DNA of 50,237 nt from Caballeronia zhejiangensis (GCF_000698575.1 NZ_JFHD01000045.1:1-50237), one strand, 5' to 3'. Numbered from the stretch's first letter, positions 1-8,163 are shown. Numbers and translations are program-made. Notes: generated by a model from the letters alone, not told the origin.

Positions 1-181
1 CCCTGACCATCTACGCAACCGTCCATCATCTCTACACCCGGCATCTGCCGAAACGCCGCGCCGGCGCCCAGGACGCCCCCGGAGGAGCTCACCCGATCCC
101 GAAAACGGCTGATCACCACGCAGATAGAGGGTGGGGAATTTTACTCCGACAGTTTTGGGGAAGCTACGTCCGACGTTGACA
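1..181 (+). mobile_element. Probable right-end remnant of an IS21-family insertion sequence
   Basis: Two imperfect direct copies of a GGGGAA...TCCGAC unit lie at 131-150 and 154-174, followed by TTGACA at 176-181. Repeated short motifs just inside a TG...CA terminus are typical of IS21-family ends. A frame open from base 3 ends at the TGA at 177-179 and could be the last codons of an element gene, but I do not recognise its protein. The next gene's protein-like frame begins directly after base 181, as expected if the element inserted there. The left part of the element is outside the window. Confidence 0.35.
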
Positions 182-206
182 GCAGGACAACTTCGTTCAA
201 CTCGAA

Positions 207-926
207 GTGTGGGAAGAGCAGGAGTTTGTCGAGCGCGAGCTGTTTCCGCGCGACGACAGTTGGGGCTTGCCCCGGATCGACGAGCTTCGGAGGGGCGCGA
301 CCGGGATGGCCTTCATCGAGCGCATCGAACCGCGCATGGTCGGCACGCCCCGATATCGGCTTGAGGGTGCGATCGACATGCTGCAATTCACTGCGCTCGC
401 CACGGCCATGTACGACCGGCGCCGGCGCGCCGACGGCGACCGCCGTCTGGTAGAAACCAACAGTTCGACGGGCGAGCAGCGGATCGTGACGGTGCGCGAG
501 CTCACGCCCGGTTACGATCAGGTGCGCTGGTCGGGTCGCCGCTTTTTCGACGACTGGAGCGCGTCGAGCGCCGGTCGTGCAGGCCACCGGGCCTGCCTGC
601 GCTGGACCTTCAATACTTCTGATTACACCGATCCGAGTGGCAAGCGGGAGCTGAGCTTCGTTCCGCAGTGGGCTCATACGCGCAAGATAGCGGAACTGAA
701 AAACACCGGTAAGCTCGATGTGTACAGCCTGTACGGCAAGCTCACACAATTTGATGAGCGCATCGGCATGCCGTTCGCATGGTACTTCTACGGCCTGCAC
801 GGCAACCTCGTAAAGAGCGGCCAGATGGAGCGGGTGCTCGAGGCGGCCGAAGACGGGCTGATCGTGCTGCCAGAGCACGACTACCAGGTGCTTCGCCGCT
901 GGAGCCAGAATCCGTACGGGTTCTGA
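207..926 (+). CDS. Unrecognised protein, apparently 5'-truncated by an insertion sequence
   Basis: A 239-residue open frame from a GTG. The same frame is protein-like back to base 183, immediately after the presumed IS end, where the TGA at 177-179 stops it. No ATG or ribosome binding site lies at the GTG, so the natural N-terminus was probably removed by the insertion. The protein is soluble, rich in Trp, Tyr and Arg, with conserved-looking blocks such as WSGRRFFDDWS (about residues 109-119) and FAWYFYGLHGN in the C-terminal third. It has no signal peptide or membrane segment. The style suggests a mobile-element protein that contacts nucleic acid, but no family is recognised. It may be a pseudogene. 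Confidence 0.55.
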   Translation: MWEEQEFVERELFPRDDSWGLPRIDELRRGATGMAFIERIEPRMVGTPRYRLEGAIDMLQFTALATAMYDRRRRADGDRRLVETNSSTGEQRIVTVRELTPGYDQVRWSGRRFFDDWSASSAGRAGHRACLRWTFNTSDYTDPSGKRELSFVPQWAHTRKIAELKNTGKLDVYSLYGKLTQFDERIGMPFAWYFYGLHGNLVKSGQMERVLEAAEDGLIVLPEHDYQVLRRWSQNPYGF

Positions 927-1034
927 TACACCTGTCTGTTGTTGGCTAGTGGGCGGCTGGTCCGTCCGGTGAGCTGTCACGGAGCGCACGGGATAAGGGA
1001 CAGTCCGTTAGTCGGACGACACGCCGTTCGCCGG

Positions 1035-1063
1035 TTGTTAACCCTGCCCGGCACGGCTATACT
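1035..1063 (+). promoter_or_regulatory. Strong sigma70-type promoter for the leader RNAs
   Basis: TTGTTA at 1035-1040 and TATACT at 1058-1063 are separated by exactly 17 bases. Transcription would start near 1070, where a perfect 7-bp hairpin begins (1070-1076 with 1083-1089). It drives the short terminated leader, the C4-like RNA and possibly the gene at 1308. Confidence 0.6.
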
Positions 1064-1124
1064 GTAGACACGTCTGAAACAGCAGACGTCGGGTTTGGCG
1101 ACCTGAACAAATCAAAGCGCAAAC

Positions 1125-1145
1125 GCCGCGCAAAGCGGCTTTTTT
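1125..1145 (+). terminator. Intrinsic terminator or attenuator
   Basis: GCCGC (1125-1129) pairs with GCGGC (1135-1139) across the loop GCAAA, followed by six T (1140-1145). With the promoter at 1035-1063 this would release an RNA of about 75 nt. It lies before the C4-like RNA and so could act as an attenuator for the downstream genes. Confidence 0.6.
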
Positions 1146-1174
1146 GTGCCTGCGCCTCTGCACGCCGGTTCTAT

Positions 1175-1253
1175 GGGCGGGCCCTGGTGGGGAGACCTTC
1201 GGGTCTGCCGGTTTCTTTGGTTCCGGTTCGCCAACCCTGCCTTGTGCCCGCTC
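1175..1253 (+). ncRNA. C4 antisense RNA-like structured RNA
   Basis: An outer stem joins GGGCGGGC (1175-1182) with GCCCGCTC (1246-1253), with one G-U pair. It encloses a UUCG tetraloop hairpin (AGACC/GGTCT, about 1193-1205) and a second hairpin with GGTT...AACC arms (about 1219-1236). This multibranch shape and the GGTTCGCCAACC segment resemble the C4 antisense RNA of phages P1 and P7 and many prophages, where C4 is processed from the leader of an antirepressor operon and represses it. The gene beginning at 1308 sits where the target gene would be. The identification is from memory of the family's appearance; a covariance search would settle it. Confidence 0.5.
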
Positions 1254-1307
1254 ACCCCATTTGGCGATGGGCAGCGGAGTTCGACCGCAAACCAAAGAGG
1301 CCGCATC

Positions 1308-2522
1308 ATGAGCAACACCGCCGCGCCTGGCTTCAGGCAACCTTCCCATCGTTTTCCTTCCTTCTCAGTTCGCATACCTGCATTTCTTCTCGCCGTCCTA
1401 GCGACAGGCATTTCTGCCTGGATATCCATCATCGCGGGAATTGAACGAGGGGGAGCAGCGTCAGAACGTCTCGCGTGGGCGGCCGTAGGGCTTGTCCTGT
1501 TGCTCGGCGCACACCTGATTCCAGCGCTTACTCATGGGGCGACGTTGCATGTGCGTTGTACGGCCGTGCTGCTATGGCTAGTGTGCATGGTCAGCACCGG
1601 CTATGGGCATGCGACATTCTTTCTTGCCGCGCAGCGCCATGCTGGCGAGGCGCGTGCGGCTCAGGTGCAACGTGACTTGCCCGCAGTGCCCGCGCTTCCA
1701 GGTCGTGCGCCGGACGCGATCGCTCGCGAGCAGGCCCGCGTGACCCGTGCACTGCTCGTGGCGCGCTCGACACATTGCACAGTCCGCTGTGAATCGCTCG
1801 ACATCAGGCGTGAATCGCTTGCGGCCCAACTGGCGGCGCTTGGAACCGAAGCGAACGAAGCACGCCGGCGTGAAGAAGCCGCCGACAGGGAAATTGCCGC
1901 GCGCGATGCACTGAACGCTAAAGCGGATGCAGCGAGAAATGATCCAGTAACGTCGCGGGTAGCAGACGTGCTTGGCGCACCGCGGGGAACGATCGATCTT
2001 GTGTTTGCTCTCTCGATGGGCTGGTTGCTGGAAGGCGTCGCCTGCCTGGGCTGGATGATCGCGCTTTCCGGCCCCTCGCGCATCAGCAGTAGTGCAGAAG
2101 ACGTCTCAGTATCGTCGAGTAACGCCGCCTTGCTTGCCGGTAGCATGTCGCTGGGGGCCAGTCCCGTAAAGGGCGAGACGGCCGTAGCGGACGAGCATGG
2201 TTACCGGGTTGAAGTCACCGGTAGTCATGCGATTCAGACCGGGAGTAGCGGACGCACCGATCATCGGATGCACAGCGTCGTCAATTCAGAACTGGTGCAG
2301 CTAACGAGCGCGATCGCCGACGGGCGAGTGCGGCCAACCGTCAAGGAAATCCGAAGATTCATGCAATGCTCACAGGCGAAGGCCATGCGGTTGAGACACC
2401 AGTTTCTGGAGGTCGCCGGTGAATCACAGGACGGCCTGCGGCTGGCCGCTTCGGGAGCCGGTGTGGGTTCGGTTAAACCGCGACTTGTGCATTCCTTTGC
2501 CGAGCAACCGCAGGCTGCGTGA
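1308..2522 (+). CDS. Multi-pass membrane protein with coiled coil, function unknown
   Basis: A 404-residue protein. The ATG at 1308 follows AGAGG. Three hydrophobic segments lie in the first 130 residues (about 20-40, 55-75, 85-105), followed by an Ala/Arg/Glu-rich probable coiled coil (about 115-210) and a fourth hydrophobic segment (about 225-245). The C-terminal soluble part, with IRRFMQCSQAKAMRLRHQFL near residue 350, looks like a helix-turn-helix. A membrane-anchored coiled-coil protein with a DNA-binding-like tail recurs in integrative elements, but I cannot name the family. It lies downstream of the C4-like RNA and may be controlled by it. The following gene starts about 70 bases later. 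Confidence 0.7.
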   Translation: MSNTAAPGFRQPSHRFPSFSVRIPAFLLAVLATGISAWISIIAGIERGGAASERLAWAAVGLVLLLGAHLIPALTHGATLHVRCTAVLLWLVCMVSTGYGHATFFLAAQRHAGEARAAQVQRDLPAVPALPGRAPDAIAREQARVTRALLVARSTHCTVRCESLDIRRESLAAQLAALGTEANEARRREEAADREIAARDALNAKADAARNDPVTSRVADVLGAPRGTIDLVFALSMGWLLEGVACLGWMIALSGPSRISSSAEDVSVSSSNAALLAGSMSLGASPVKGETAVADEHGYRVEVTGSHAIQTGSSGRTDHRMHSVVNSELVQLTSAIADGRVRPTVKEIRRFMQCSQAKAMRLRHQFLEVAGESQDGLRLAASGAGVGSVKPRLVHSFAEQPQAA

Positions 2523-2593
2523 GCGAACGGCGCTGCGTTGCGTCAGCCTGCCCTTGTCGTTACGCTGATGGACAAACTATTACCGGGAAGAGG

Positions 2594-3121
2594 ATGAATA
2601 CAGTTTCCCTCGACGCGATCGGGGCAGGCCTACCGCTTGCCGCCGCCGTCGCATACCTTCCGCGCACGCTGGATGTAACGACAAAGTTCACGTGCGCGAT
2701 GTTCGTACTATCGGTGGTAATCTCATCGGCGTTCTCGTACTGCGATGCGAATGCCGTCCACGTCGTGCCGGGTGCGATCCTCCTATGTGTGAGCATCTGG
2801 CTTCCGCGCGCGCGAGGTCACAATCGCGAGATTCCGGCTGCGATGATCTTCGCGTTGACGTTCATATCGATTTTCCCGGTCGATATATACGGTGCCTACA
2901 CCTGCCATGCTTCGAGCGGGCAGGCCCGGATCGGGGGCGCCGGTTTTGGTGATTCTCTGCTCCACACGCCGCTGTCCCTCTCAGTAATCCACAGTTTGAT
3001 CTACTACTTTTGTGAGCGGGACGAAAAGCGTGGCCAGGTCCCGTTTGGCAACTTTCTGCGGCGGCAGTGGGCGTTCACGCTGGGCGATGGAAAGCCGGGC
3101 GCGGCCGCTCCGGCGGAGTAG
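2594..3121 (+). CDS. Small multi-pass membrane protein, unknown
   Basis: A 175-residue protein. The ATG at 2594 follows a purine-rich GGAAGAGG, which favours it over the in-frame upstream start at 2519. About four hydrophobic segments are spread over residues 8-150, and the tail is basic and soluble. Several Cys and His residues are scattered through it, without a recognisable motif. It is probably co-transcribed with the gene at 1308. No family recognised. A 160-base spacer without a gene separates it from the imuA promoter. Confidence 0.6.
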   Translation: MNTVSLDAIGAGLPLAAAVAYLPRTLDVTTKFTCAMFVLSVVISSAFSYCDANAVHVVPGAILLCVSIWLPRARGHNREIPAAMIFALTFISIFPVDIYGAYTCHASSGQARIGGAGFGDSLLHTPLSLSVIHSLIYYFCERDEKRGQVPFGNFLRRQWAFTLGDGKPGAAAPAE

Positions 3122-3282
3122 CGACAATCGGTTGCCGGACCGGCGGGTGGCCAACACAGGCCGATTGCGGCAGGTCACGGTAGCTGTACCCGCACGCTCT
3201 CGCTACTCGAAAGAGTCCAGCGCGAACAGGGAGCGTGCGGCCCTCGCGTAGCAGGCCCCTGCATTCCACGCAATGCTCTATA

Positions 3283-3298
3283 CTGTATAAACATACAG
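3283..3298 (+). promoter_or_regulatory. LexA box (SOS operator), original imuA promoter
   Basis: CTGT-ATAAACAT-ACAG is a perfect match to the LexA consensus CTGT-N8-ACAG. TATACT just upstream could be the -10. GGAGGG at 3304-3309 is a good ribosome binding site for the ATG at 3313. This is the ancestral SOS promoter of imuA, now separated from the body of the gene by the inserted element. Confidence 0.85.
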
Positions 3299-3312
3299 TG
3301 TTTGGAGGGCTT

Positions 3313-3360
3313 ATGGGCGCGTTGCCGGCACGTGTCGAGGAAATCCATCCGTCGCTGTGG
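3313..3360 (+). pseudogene. imuA: 5' remnant of imuA (first 16 codons)
   Basis: The reading MGALPARVEEIHPSLW is the characteristic N-terminus of ImuA, the RecA/SulA-like accessory protein of mutagenic translesion synthesis. It is preceded by a LexA box and a strong ribosome binding site. After Trp16 the similarity stops and the frame runs into unrelated sequence, ending at 3585. The continuation expected after SLW, namely RGAQLARG, is found at 14478 onward. The gene was therefore interrupted between its Trp16 codon and the next Arg codon. Confidence 0.75.
3355..3360 (+). other. Left attachment junction of the arsenic element
   Basis: CTGTGG here and TTGTGG at 14472-14477 flank the element and share the core TGTGG, the only identity at the two junctions. 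Joining the left flank to the right flank at this core recreates an uninterrupted imuA reading frame, ...SLW-RGAQLARG. The exact crossover base inside the core cannot be fixed from one sequence. Confidence 0.6.
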
Positions 3361-3440
3361 ACCTATACCCGTGGAGTACATAGTTTGAGAGCGAAAAGCG
3401 TGAAAGCGTTCTGCGGTGGGGTCGCCAAGGACTCTCCGTT

Positions 3441-3460
3441 TCGATGTATGCATACATCGA
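3441..3460. repeat. 20-bp perfect palindrome near the element's left end
   Basis: TCGATGTATGCATACATCGA reads identically on both strands. It lies about 80 bases inside the left junction and 26 bases beyond the stop of the gmtX-like gene. It could be a binding site for the element's recombinases or a terminator for the minus-strand operon; no U-tract follows on the minus strand, so a protein-binding site is more likely. Confidence 0.6.
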
Positions 3461-3486
3461 ACTACATCGTTTCGGTTATCGGCTGT

Positions 3487-4149
3487 TCAGGCTCCGAGGA
3501 TCTTTCGTATTGCACGCGCGAAGCCGACATCGAACACAGTCCGACCGTGTTCGTTCACAATCTCCCCATGGCTGCTTTCGTGTAAGCCGTGTCCATCAAG
3601 GTAGTCGGCAGAGACCGCCTTCTCCAGCGCTTCACGTTCTGAAGGAGTGAGCTGCGCGTCGTGGCCGTGCGTCGTTGTTGGCAAGACGATGGCGGCTCCT
3701 GGGCCGCGCGCACCGATTGGGCGCCGGTCCACGACGACTTGAGCGTTAGATTTCAGAAGGTTGACCTCGGCCCGGAGCTTGTCTCGCTCCCCGATGATCG
3801 CTTGCATGATGGAGCGGATCGCGGGGTCTTGAATACGCATGAGGTATTCGTGGCTTGCCAGCGGTTTCGATGGTTGAAGCGTCGGTGGCCCGGCATACGT
3901 TGCCCAGGACAAAATCAGCTTGCGGTAATCCGCCGATTGCATGTTGTAGAGGACGCGCCCCTTTAGGATGCCTTCCGCCTCCGCCAGGCGACCAATGGTT
4001 GAGAGAGAAAAATCGCACGAGCCTAACTCCTGATGCCTACGGCAAATCTCATGCAGCGCTGTCAGCCTAGCAAGCCGATGAGCGCGGCCGCCTTTGGCGA
4101 GCAGCGTGCCAAGAACAATGTCCGGGTGGCCGATTGTTGGGCTGTTCAT
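3487..4149 (-). CDS. gmtX: GmtX-like third protein of the recombinase trio
   Basis: A 220-residue soluble protein. The ATG at 4149 overlaps the stop of the preceding recombinase gene as ATGA, which decides this start over a GTG or other codon further upstream. The N-terminal half contains LAKGGRAHRLARLTALHEIC, a segment reading FSLSTIGRLAEAEGILKGR, and QSADYRKLILSWA, which I associate with GmtX of gamma-mobile-trio modules. The middle (about residues 110-145) is a charged helix of the kind seen in TnpC of Tn554. It is probably a non-catalytic partner of the two recombinases that affects orientation or regulation. The orphan imuA promoter fires against its 3' end. Confidence 0.65.
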   Translation of the reverse strand: MNSPTIGHPDIVLGTLLAKGGRAHRLARLTALHEICRRHQELGSCDFSLSTIGRLAEAEGILKGRVLYNMQSADYRKLILSWATYAGPPTLQPSKPLASHEYLMRIQDPAIRSIMQAIIGERDKLRAEVNLLKSNAQVVVDRRPIGARGPGAAIVLPTTTHGHDAQLTPSEREALEKAVSADYLDGHGLHESSHGEIVNEHGRTVFDVGFARAIRKILGA

Positions 4150-6752
4150 CCTTGCGACTCGTCGATGGATTGAGGCTTGCGCGTGAGCATGCCGGTGGCA
4201 TTGCATTCCGGCAGAAACGTGGCGAAATCGACGCCAAATCGCTCGCTCAAGCTCTGGCCAGCATCCATCAAATTGATGACTTGCCGCGTTCCCAGCACCG
4301 GATTGGCGGGGTTCATCTGCCGTGCGAGACGGCGCATGAATGCGTTGCCAACGCGAAGTTGCTCTGCCTCACTCAGCATCATGAAGACGGGCGACAGGTT
4401 ATCGCGATATAGCACAGCATCGAGCAACTGACTTCGACGAAATATCGCCTTGCCAGCATCGAGATCAGGATAGAGTTCGACGTCTTCGCAAACTCCAGCA
4501 AGCTGAAGCAATTCCGATTCGGTGTCTTCAAACGCGATATGCACGTCGCTCGCGGTGCCCACGGCCACCAGTTGAGTAGAGTCTTCGACGAGCCGGTCGA
4601 GCGCGGCCTTACAGCGTTCAATGAGCCGCCAACAAGCGGTGAGATCCTCCGCGAAGTCGTTGAATCGCTTCATCGATCCTTCCCACACGCGCTCTGCTTG
4701 CCGAAAGGTATCGAGATGAAGGAAGACCTCGCCAGCGTCTTCAGCGTCAGCTTTCTGCTTCTTCAGATCAAGAAGCACGCCCTCATTCGCGAGGCAAGCA
4801 TTGCGGGCCTCGTCGAAATGGTAGGCGATCGTGTTGAAGTGCGCGGCGAGCGATGGAAGGTAGTGAGGCTCCGTCACAAACCAGCGGCATCGAACGCAGT
4901 TGCGATTCCCTCCCGGAACGGGAGCGTGCTTTGCGTTGCCAACAGCAGTACCTGGCAGAACCATCGGACCTCCGTTGTGGCATCCACCAATCGAACGGTT
5001 CTCCATCGAATCGCTGGCGTTTCCTCCAGCGAGGCACAGGCCGTGGTGCATTGGCATCCAGCCCAACGCGTTTCTTGCCGCTGGATGCTCAGCGATTGCA
5101 TCTGCAACACTACCTACACTATTGCAGATCGCGCTTTGCACAAGTTCCTCGTGCGCAGTATCGAGCAGGAAATTCTGAATGCTCGCATTCTTATTGGCAT
5201 CCAAACGAGTCTTCGCATCGAGGAGGACATCGCGAATATGGGTGGCTCCAGGCTTGGTGTAATACAAGGTCATGACCAACCGGCTATGACCGACAAGCTT
5301 CTGCAGCACAGGGAACGGCACCTGGCCTTCCAAGGCCAGGGCGGTGACAAGGGAGACTCGCAAACTGTGAAGTGGGAACAACGTCCTCTTCTTGGATTGG
5401 GGCGGCAGCAGCCGAATCGGCGTTCCATTGTGGTGAGTCTCGGAACGCACGGCGAGCCGTGATTCAAATGCCTTCAGCAAATAGAACCAGCACGAATTGA
5501 GCGCCTGATCCTGAAGCGGAAAGTTACGCATTTGTGCCGTTGGGTATTCTGGCAATCGGAAGAGAAAGCACGCGTCGGGATAGCGCGCCAACTGGAAATC
5601 AGTCTTGACGATGATATGTCGACGATCCAGTTCGGCCCATGAGGTTCGACGGGAGATGGGGTTGTACTTCTCTTGCCAGTTACGCAGCTTCTCGATCCAG
5701 TAGAAAACATTCTGGTGAACTGCTCCGCCGTGCATCCACGGCAGCAAATAGCCCTTCTCCGGCCCTGACTTCGAAACATCGGCAGTCTTGTTCGTGTTGA
5801 TATACAGGACCGCTAGTGGGTCCTCGCTGCTGCTGCGATCATAGTCGCGCCTGAACACACCCTGCTGTAGCGGTCGAAATTCGCTCCCCTGCGCAATCTC
5901 ATTGCTGTTCAGTTCCCAACGACCTGCCATATAGCGCCAGGTGTCTGCCTCTCCAGAGTCAAGCACACGGACCTGGCTAGTGCGTAACGGCAAGATGAGC
6001 TTCACAAGCAATGCGACCCAGCGCACTGGACTCCACATCTGCAACACTTGACCACCGCGATAGTTTCGACTCAGCTTACGTATGCGCCACACGCAATCCG
6101 GATCGTCGCGATCAATCTCGTCTTCGGTCACGTCGAACCAATCAGGTGCGCTCGCACCCATATGGCCGATCTTGCTCCCGAGCGCCCCTTGCGCCCATTG
6201 CCAGTCGCGAAAATGGGGTCCCGCCGCCAGCATCTGCCGAAGTTGGTCGATGTAGCCATAGGGCAGCGGTGAGTAAACGCTCTCGCCGCGCTTCGGCAAC
6301 CCCGCTTTCGACATACGACGTACCGGGTTGCGATAGCCCTGCATTAATACGGCATTATCGTCTTTACCAATCTGACTGAAATGCCGAAGCAACACAAACT
6401 GCAGAAAAGCGTGGATAAGATTATTCGCGCTGATGCCCCAAGGAGAGTCAGGACACGCCGTTCGGTGAAATTCTGGAACCTGTGTCGTTTGCGCCAGGAA
6501 TACACTCGGGTCCAGCGGCAGGCTCTGCAGAATGAGGTAGCGCTCGAAGAAAGTCGATAGGGCCTGCAGTCTCTGGTGTAGACCATGCGTTTCCCCACCG
6601 AGCCACTCCAAGGCGAAGACTCTCCAGGCTGCAAGTTCTGGATAGAACTCCACCACCCAGGCCAGGGTTGCATCCGAATCGCGTCGCATGCTGCGCTCGG
6701 TCCTTGCCGCCTTGCGACGCCCCTTCGGTTTAGTTGGAGAGGTCTTGTACAT
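4146..6752 (-). CDS. gmtZ: GmtZ-like large tyrosine recombinase
   Basis: An 868-residue protein with the tyrosine recombinase signature in its middle: Arg257 in PLRTSQ, HSLR at 462-465, GHS with His489, and the candidate nucleophiles Tyr497/Tyr498 in LYYTKPG. A long C-terminal extension contains a probable zinc-binding cluster with CVRC at 619-622 and other Cys near 573 and 591. The size, the Cys-rich tail and the second position in a three-gene set match GmtZ of gamma-mobile-trio elements and, more remotely, TnpB of Tn554. It presumably acts with the gmtY product in strand exchange. The start lies 28 bases after the gmtY stop, and the stop overlaps the gmtX start. Confidence 0.8.
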   Translation of the reverse strand: MYKTSPTKPKGRRKAARTERSMRRDSDATLAWVVEFYPELAAWRVFALEWLGGETHGLHQRLQALSTFFERYLILQSLPLDPSVFLAQTTQVPEFHRTACPDSPWGISANNLIHAFLQFVLLRHFSQIGKDDNAVLMQGYRNPVRRMSKAGLPKRGESVYSPLPYGYIDQLRQMLAAGPHFRDWQWAQGALGSKIGHMGASAPDWFDVTEDEIDRDDPDCVWRIRKLSRNYRGGQVLQMWSPVRWVALLVKLILPLRTSQVRVLDSGEADTWRYMAGRWELNSNEIAQGSEFRPLQQGVFRRDYDRSSSEDPLAVLYINTNKTADVSKSGPEKGYLLPWMHGGAVHQNVFYWIEKLRNWQEKYNPISRRTSWAELDRRHIIVKTDFQLARYPDACFLFRLPEYPTAQMRNFPLQDQALNSCWFYLLKAFESRLAVRSETHHNGTPIRLLPPQSKKRTLFPLHSLRVSLVTALALEGQVPFPVLQKLVGHSRLVMTLYYTKPGATHIRDVLLDAKTRLDANKNASIQNFLLDTAHEELVQSAICNSVGSVADAIAEHPAARNALGWMPMHHGLCLAGGNASDSMENRSIGGCHNGGPMVLPGTAVGNAKHAPVPGGNRNCVRCRWFVTEPHYLPSLAAHFNTIAYHFDEARNACLANEGVLLDLKKQKADAEDAGEVFLHLDTFRQAERVWEGSMKRFNDFAEDLTACWRLIERCKAALDRLVEDSTQLVAVGTASDVHIAFEDTESELLQLAGVCEDVELYPDLDAGKAIFRRSQLLDAVLYRDNLSPVFMMLSEAEQLRVGNAFMRRLARQMNPANPVLGTRQVINLMDAGQSLSERFGVDFATFLPECNATGMLTRKPQSIDESQG

Positions 6753-6780
6753 GTGTTTGCTCGGTCACGTGGAGATGTGG

Positions 6781-8163
6781 TTAGTCCGATGAACGGACCA
6801 AATCCGACAGAGGCGTCGTAAGAAGTCCATCCAGCCGGTGCGCCGCTTGCTGAAGTGCTTCTCGGGCTTCGCTAAAGCTTGCTTGTGTGTAGATCTCCTG
6901 GCTCTCGATGGAGGCGTGATGCATGAAGCGGCGAATCATCGACTTATCGATCTCTGCACGCCTCAAGCGCTGGCCGTAGGCGTGTCTGTGCCCGTGAGGG
7001 GTGGTGCCAAGCGCCTTACCGACCTCGAGTCCTATGCGTTTGCATGCGGCCGCATGAGCCTTGTTGTATTGAGTGAGGGTGTACATTGCACCGTATGGCG
7101 CGTGTCGAAGGTTCACGAAGGCGAAGGGATGATCCCGGTCAAAATGCGCCAGCTGCTTCAGATAGCGTTGCCATAACTCGAGAAACCACTCGCCATACTC
7201 CGGCACGAACCAGTAAGCTTGCTTGTAGTAAGGGCCGTCGTGCATACTGCCTTTCCAGCCGGCATGGCGACGGTCCATCAGGTCTGTACGCGGCACAAGG
7301 CGGAAGCGCTGGCCGAGGTATTCTGCTCGGTTCGAGTTACGCGGTCGTCCTCGCTCGTCACACCAATCGGCAGGCGCGATCCCGTAGTGCGGATGGTGGA
7401 TGAGGACCTTGGCTTGACGCGGGTCCTGTGGATCTGGAAATACGTCCTGAACGTAAAGGTGAAAAGGCTCCGACTCTCGAAATCCCGCGCCATGGAGCAG
7501 TAGCGTGATCAAGATGCCACGATAGTCGTAACGATCGCCGTTGCGAAAGCCTTTGAAGAGCAACGCTTCAAAGTGACGTTCTGGAAAAGCTGGCGGCTCA
7601 CCTCGCGCGACCCTCGGGATTCTCCCGTAGCGAAGCCAATATCGTGTGGCGCGCGCGGTGGAATTCGACGACCACGTATGCCCAAGGAAGGCCTTGCTTC
7701 TACGATATTGGTAAGCGGCTTCATCAATCTGTCGATCGAACGTGCTGCCGAGGTACCGAGGATTGACGCTGGCTGCTTCAGGACGAACTTCGCCCAACCA
7801 ATTGAAGAAGTCGCTCAAATGGATGATGATGCGTGCCGCGTCGTGCGGCGAGCGAGGTGGCCAGCAAAGGCCCGTGGCGTCGAGTCCTGTTTCGCGATTG
7901 AACGTTCCTGTGTACAGGCGCTTCGCGAAATTCTGAAACAGTTGATGAGGGTCGCGTTCGGCGGGGTTGAGCTGAATGTACTCAAGAAAGAGCCGCACCG
8001 ATCGCGTCACCTTGCGCATCCATTCCAGACTGCGATCGTGGCTTCTATGCAGGAAATAATCAATCAGCGGCTCGAGTATCCCCGTCGCGGCAAGCAAGGC
8101 GGGGATCTCAGTGTAGACGCCGGTTTCGTCCGTGAGGACCTTTGCTCTGATGCTGACGAACAT
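6781..8163 (-). CDS. gmtY: GmtY-like tyrosine recombinase
   Basis: A 460-residue phage-integrase-family recombinase. The catalytic residues are visible: Arg229 in AGFRESEPF, the HGHR box at 390-393, His415 or His416 in MHHASIE, and the nucleophile Tyr425 in QEIYTQ. The N-terminal 100 residues look like a SAM-like core-binding domain. It is the first gene of a trio with gmtZ and gmtX on the same strand, as in gamma-mobile-trio modules; TnpA of Tn554 is the remote analogue. Its start is 84 bases downstream of the exporter stop, so it could be read from the ars operon if no terminator intervenes, and I see none. Confidence 0.8.
   Translation of the reverse strand: MFVSIRAKVLTDETGVYTEIPALLAATGILEPLIDYFLHRSHDRSLEWMRKVTRSVRLFLEYIQLNPAERDPHQLFQNFAKRLYTGTFNRETGLDATGLCWPPRSPHDAARIIIHLSDFFNWLGEVRPEAASVNPRYLGSTFDRQIDEAAYQYRRSKAFLGHTWSSNSTARATRYWLRYGRIPRVARGEPPAFPERHFEALLFKGFRNGDRYDYRGILITLLLHGAGFRESEPFHLYVQDVFPDPQDPRQAKVLIHHPHYGIAPADWCDERGRPRNSNRAEYLGQRFRLVPRTDLMDRRHAGWKGSMHDGPYYKQAYWFVPEYGEWFLELWQRYLKQLAHFDRDHPFAFVNLRHAPYGAMYTLTQYNKAHAAACKRIGLEVGKALGTTPHGHRHAYGQRLRRAEIDKSMIRRFMHHASIESQEIYTQASFSEAREALQQAAHRLDGLLTTPLSDLVRSSD

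Noticed and set aside
1055..1092. A LexA-like site around TATACTGTAGACACGTCTG
   Set aside because: Only one half (CTGT) fits, and there is no ACAG at the right distance. The bases are better explained by the -10 element and a hairpin.
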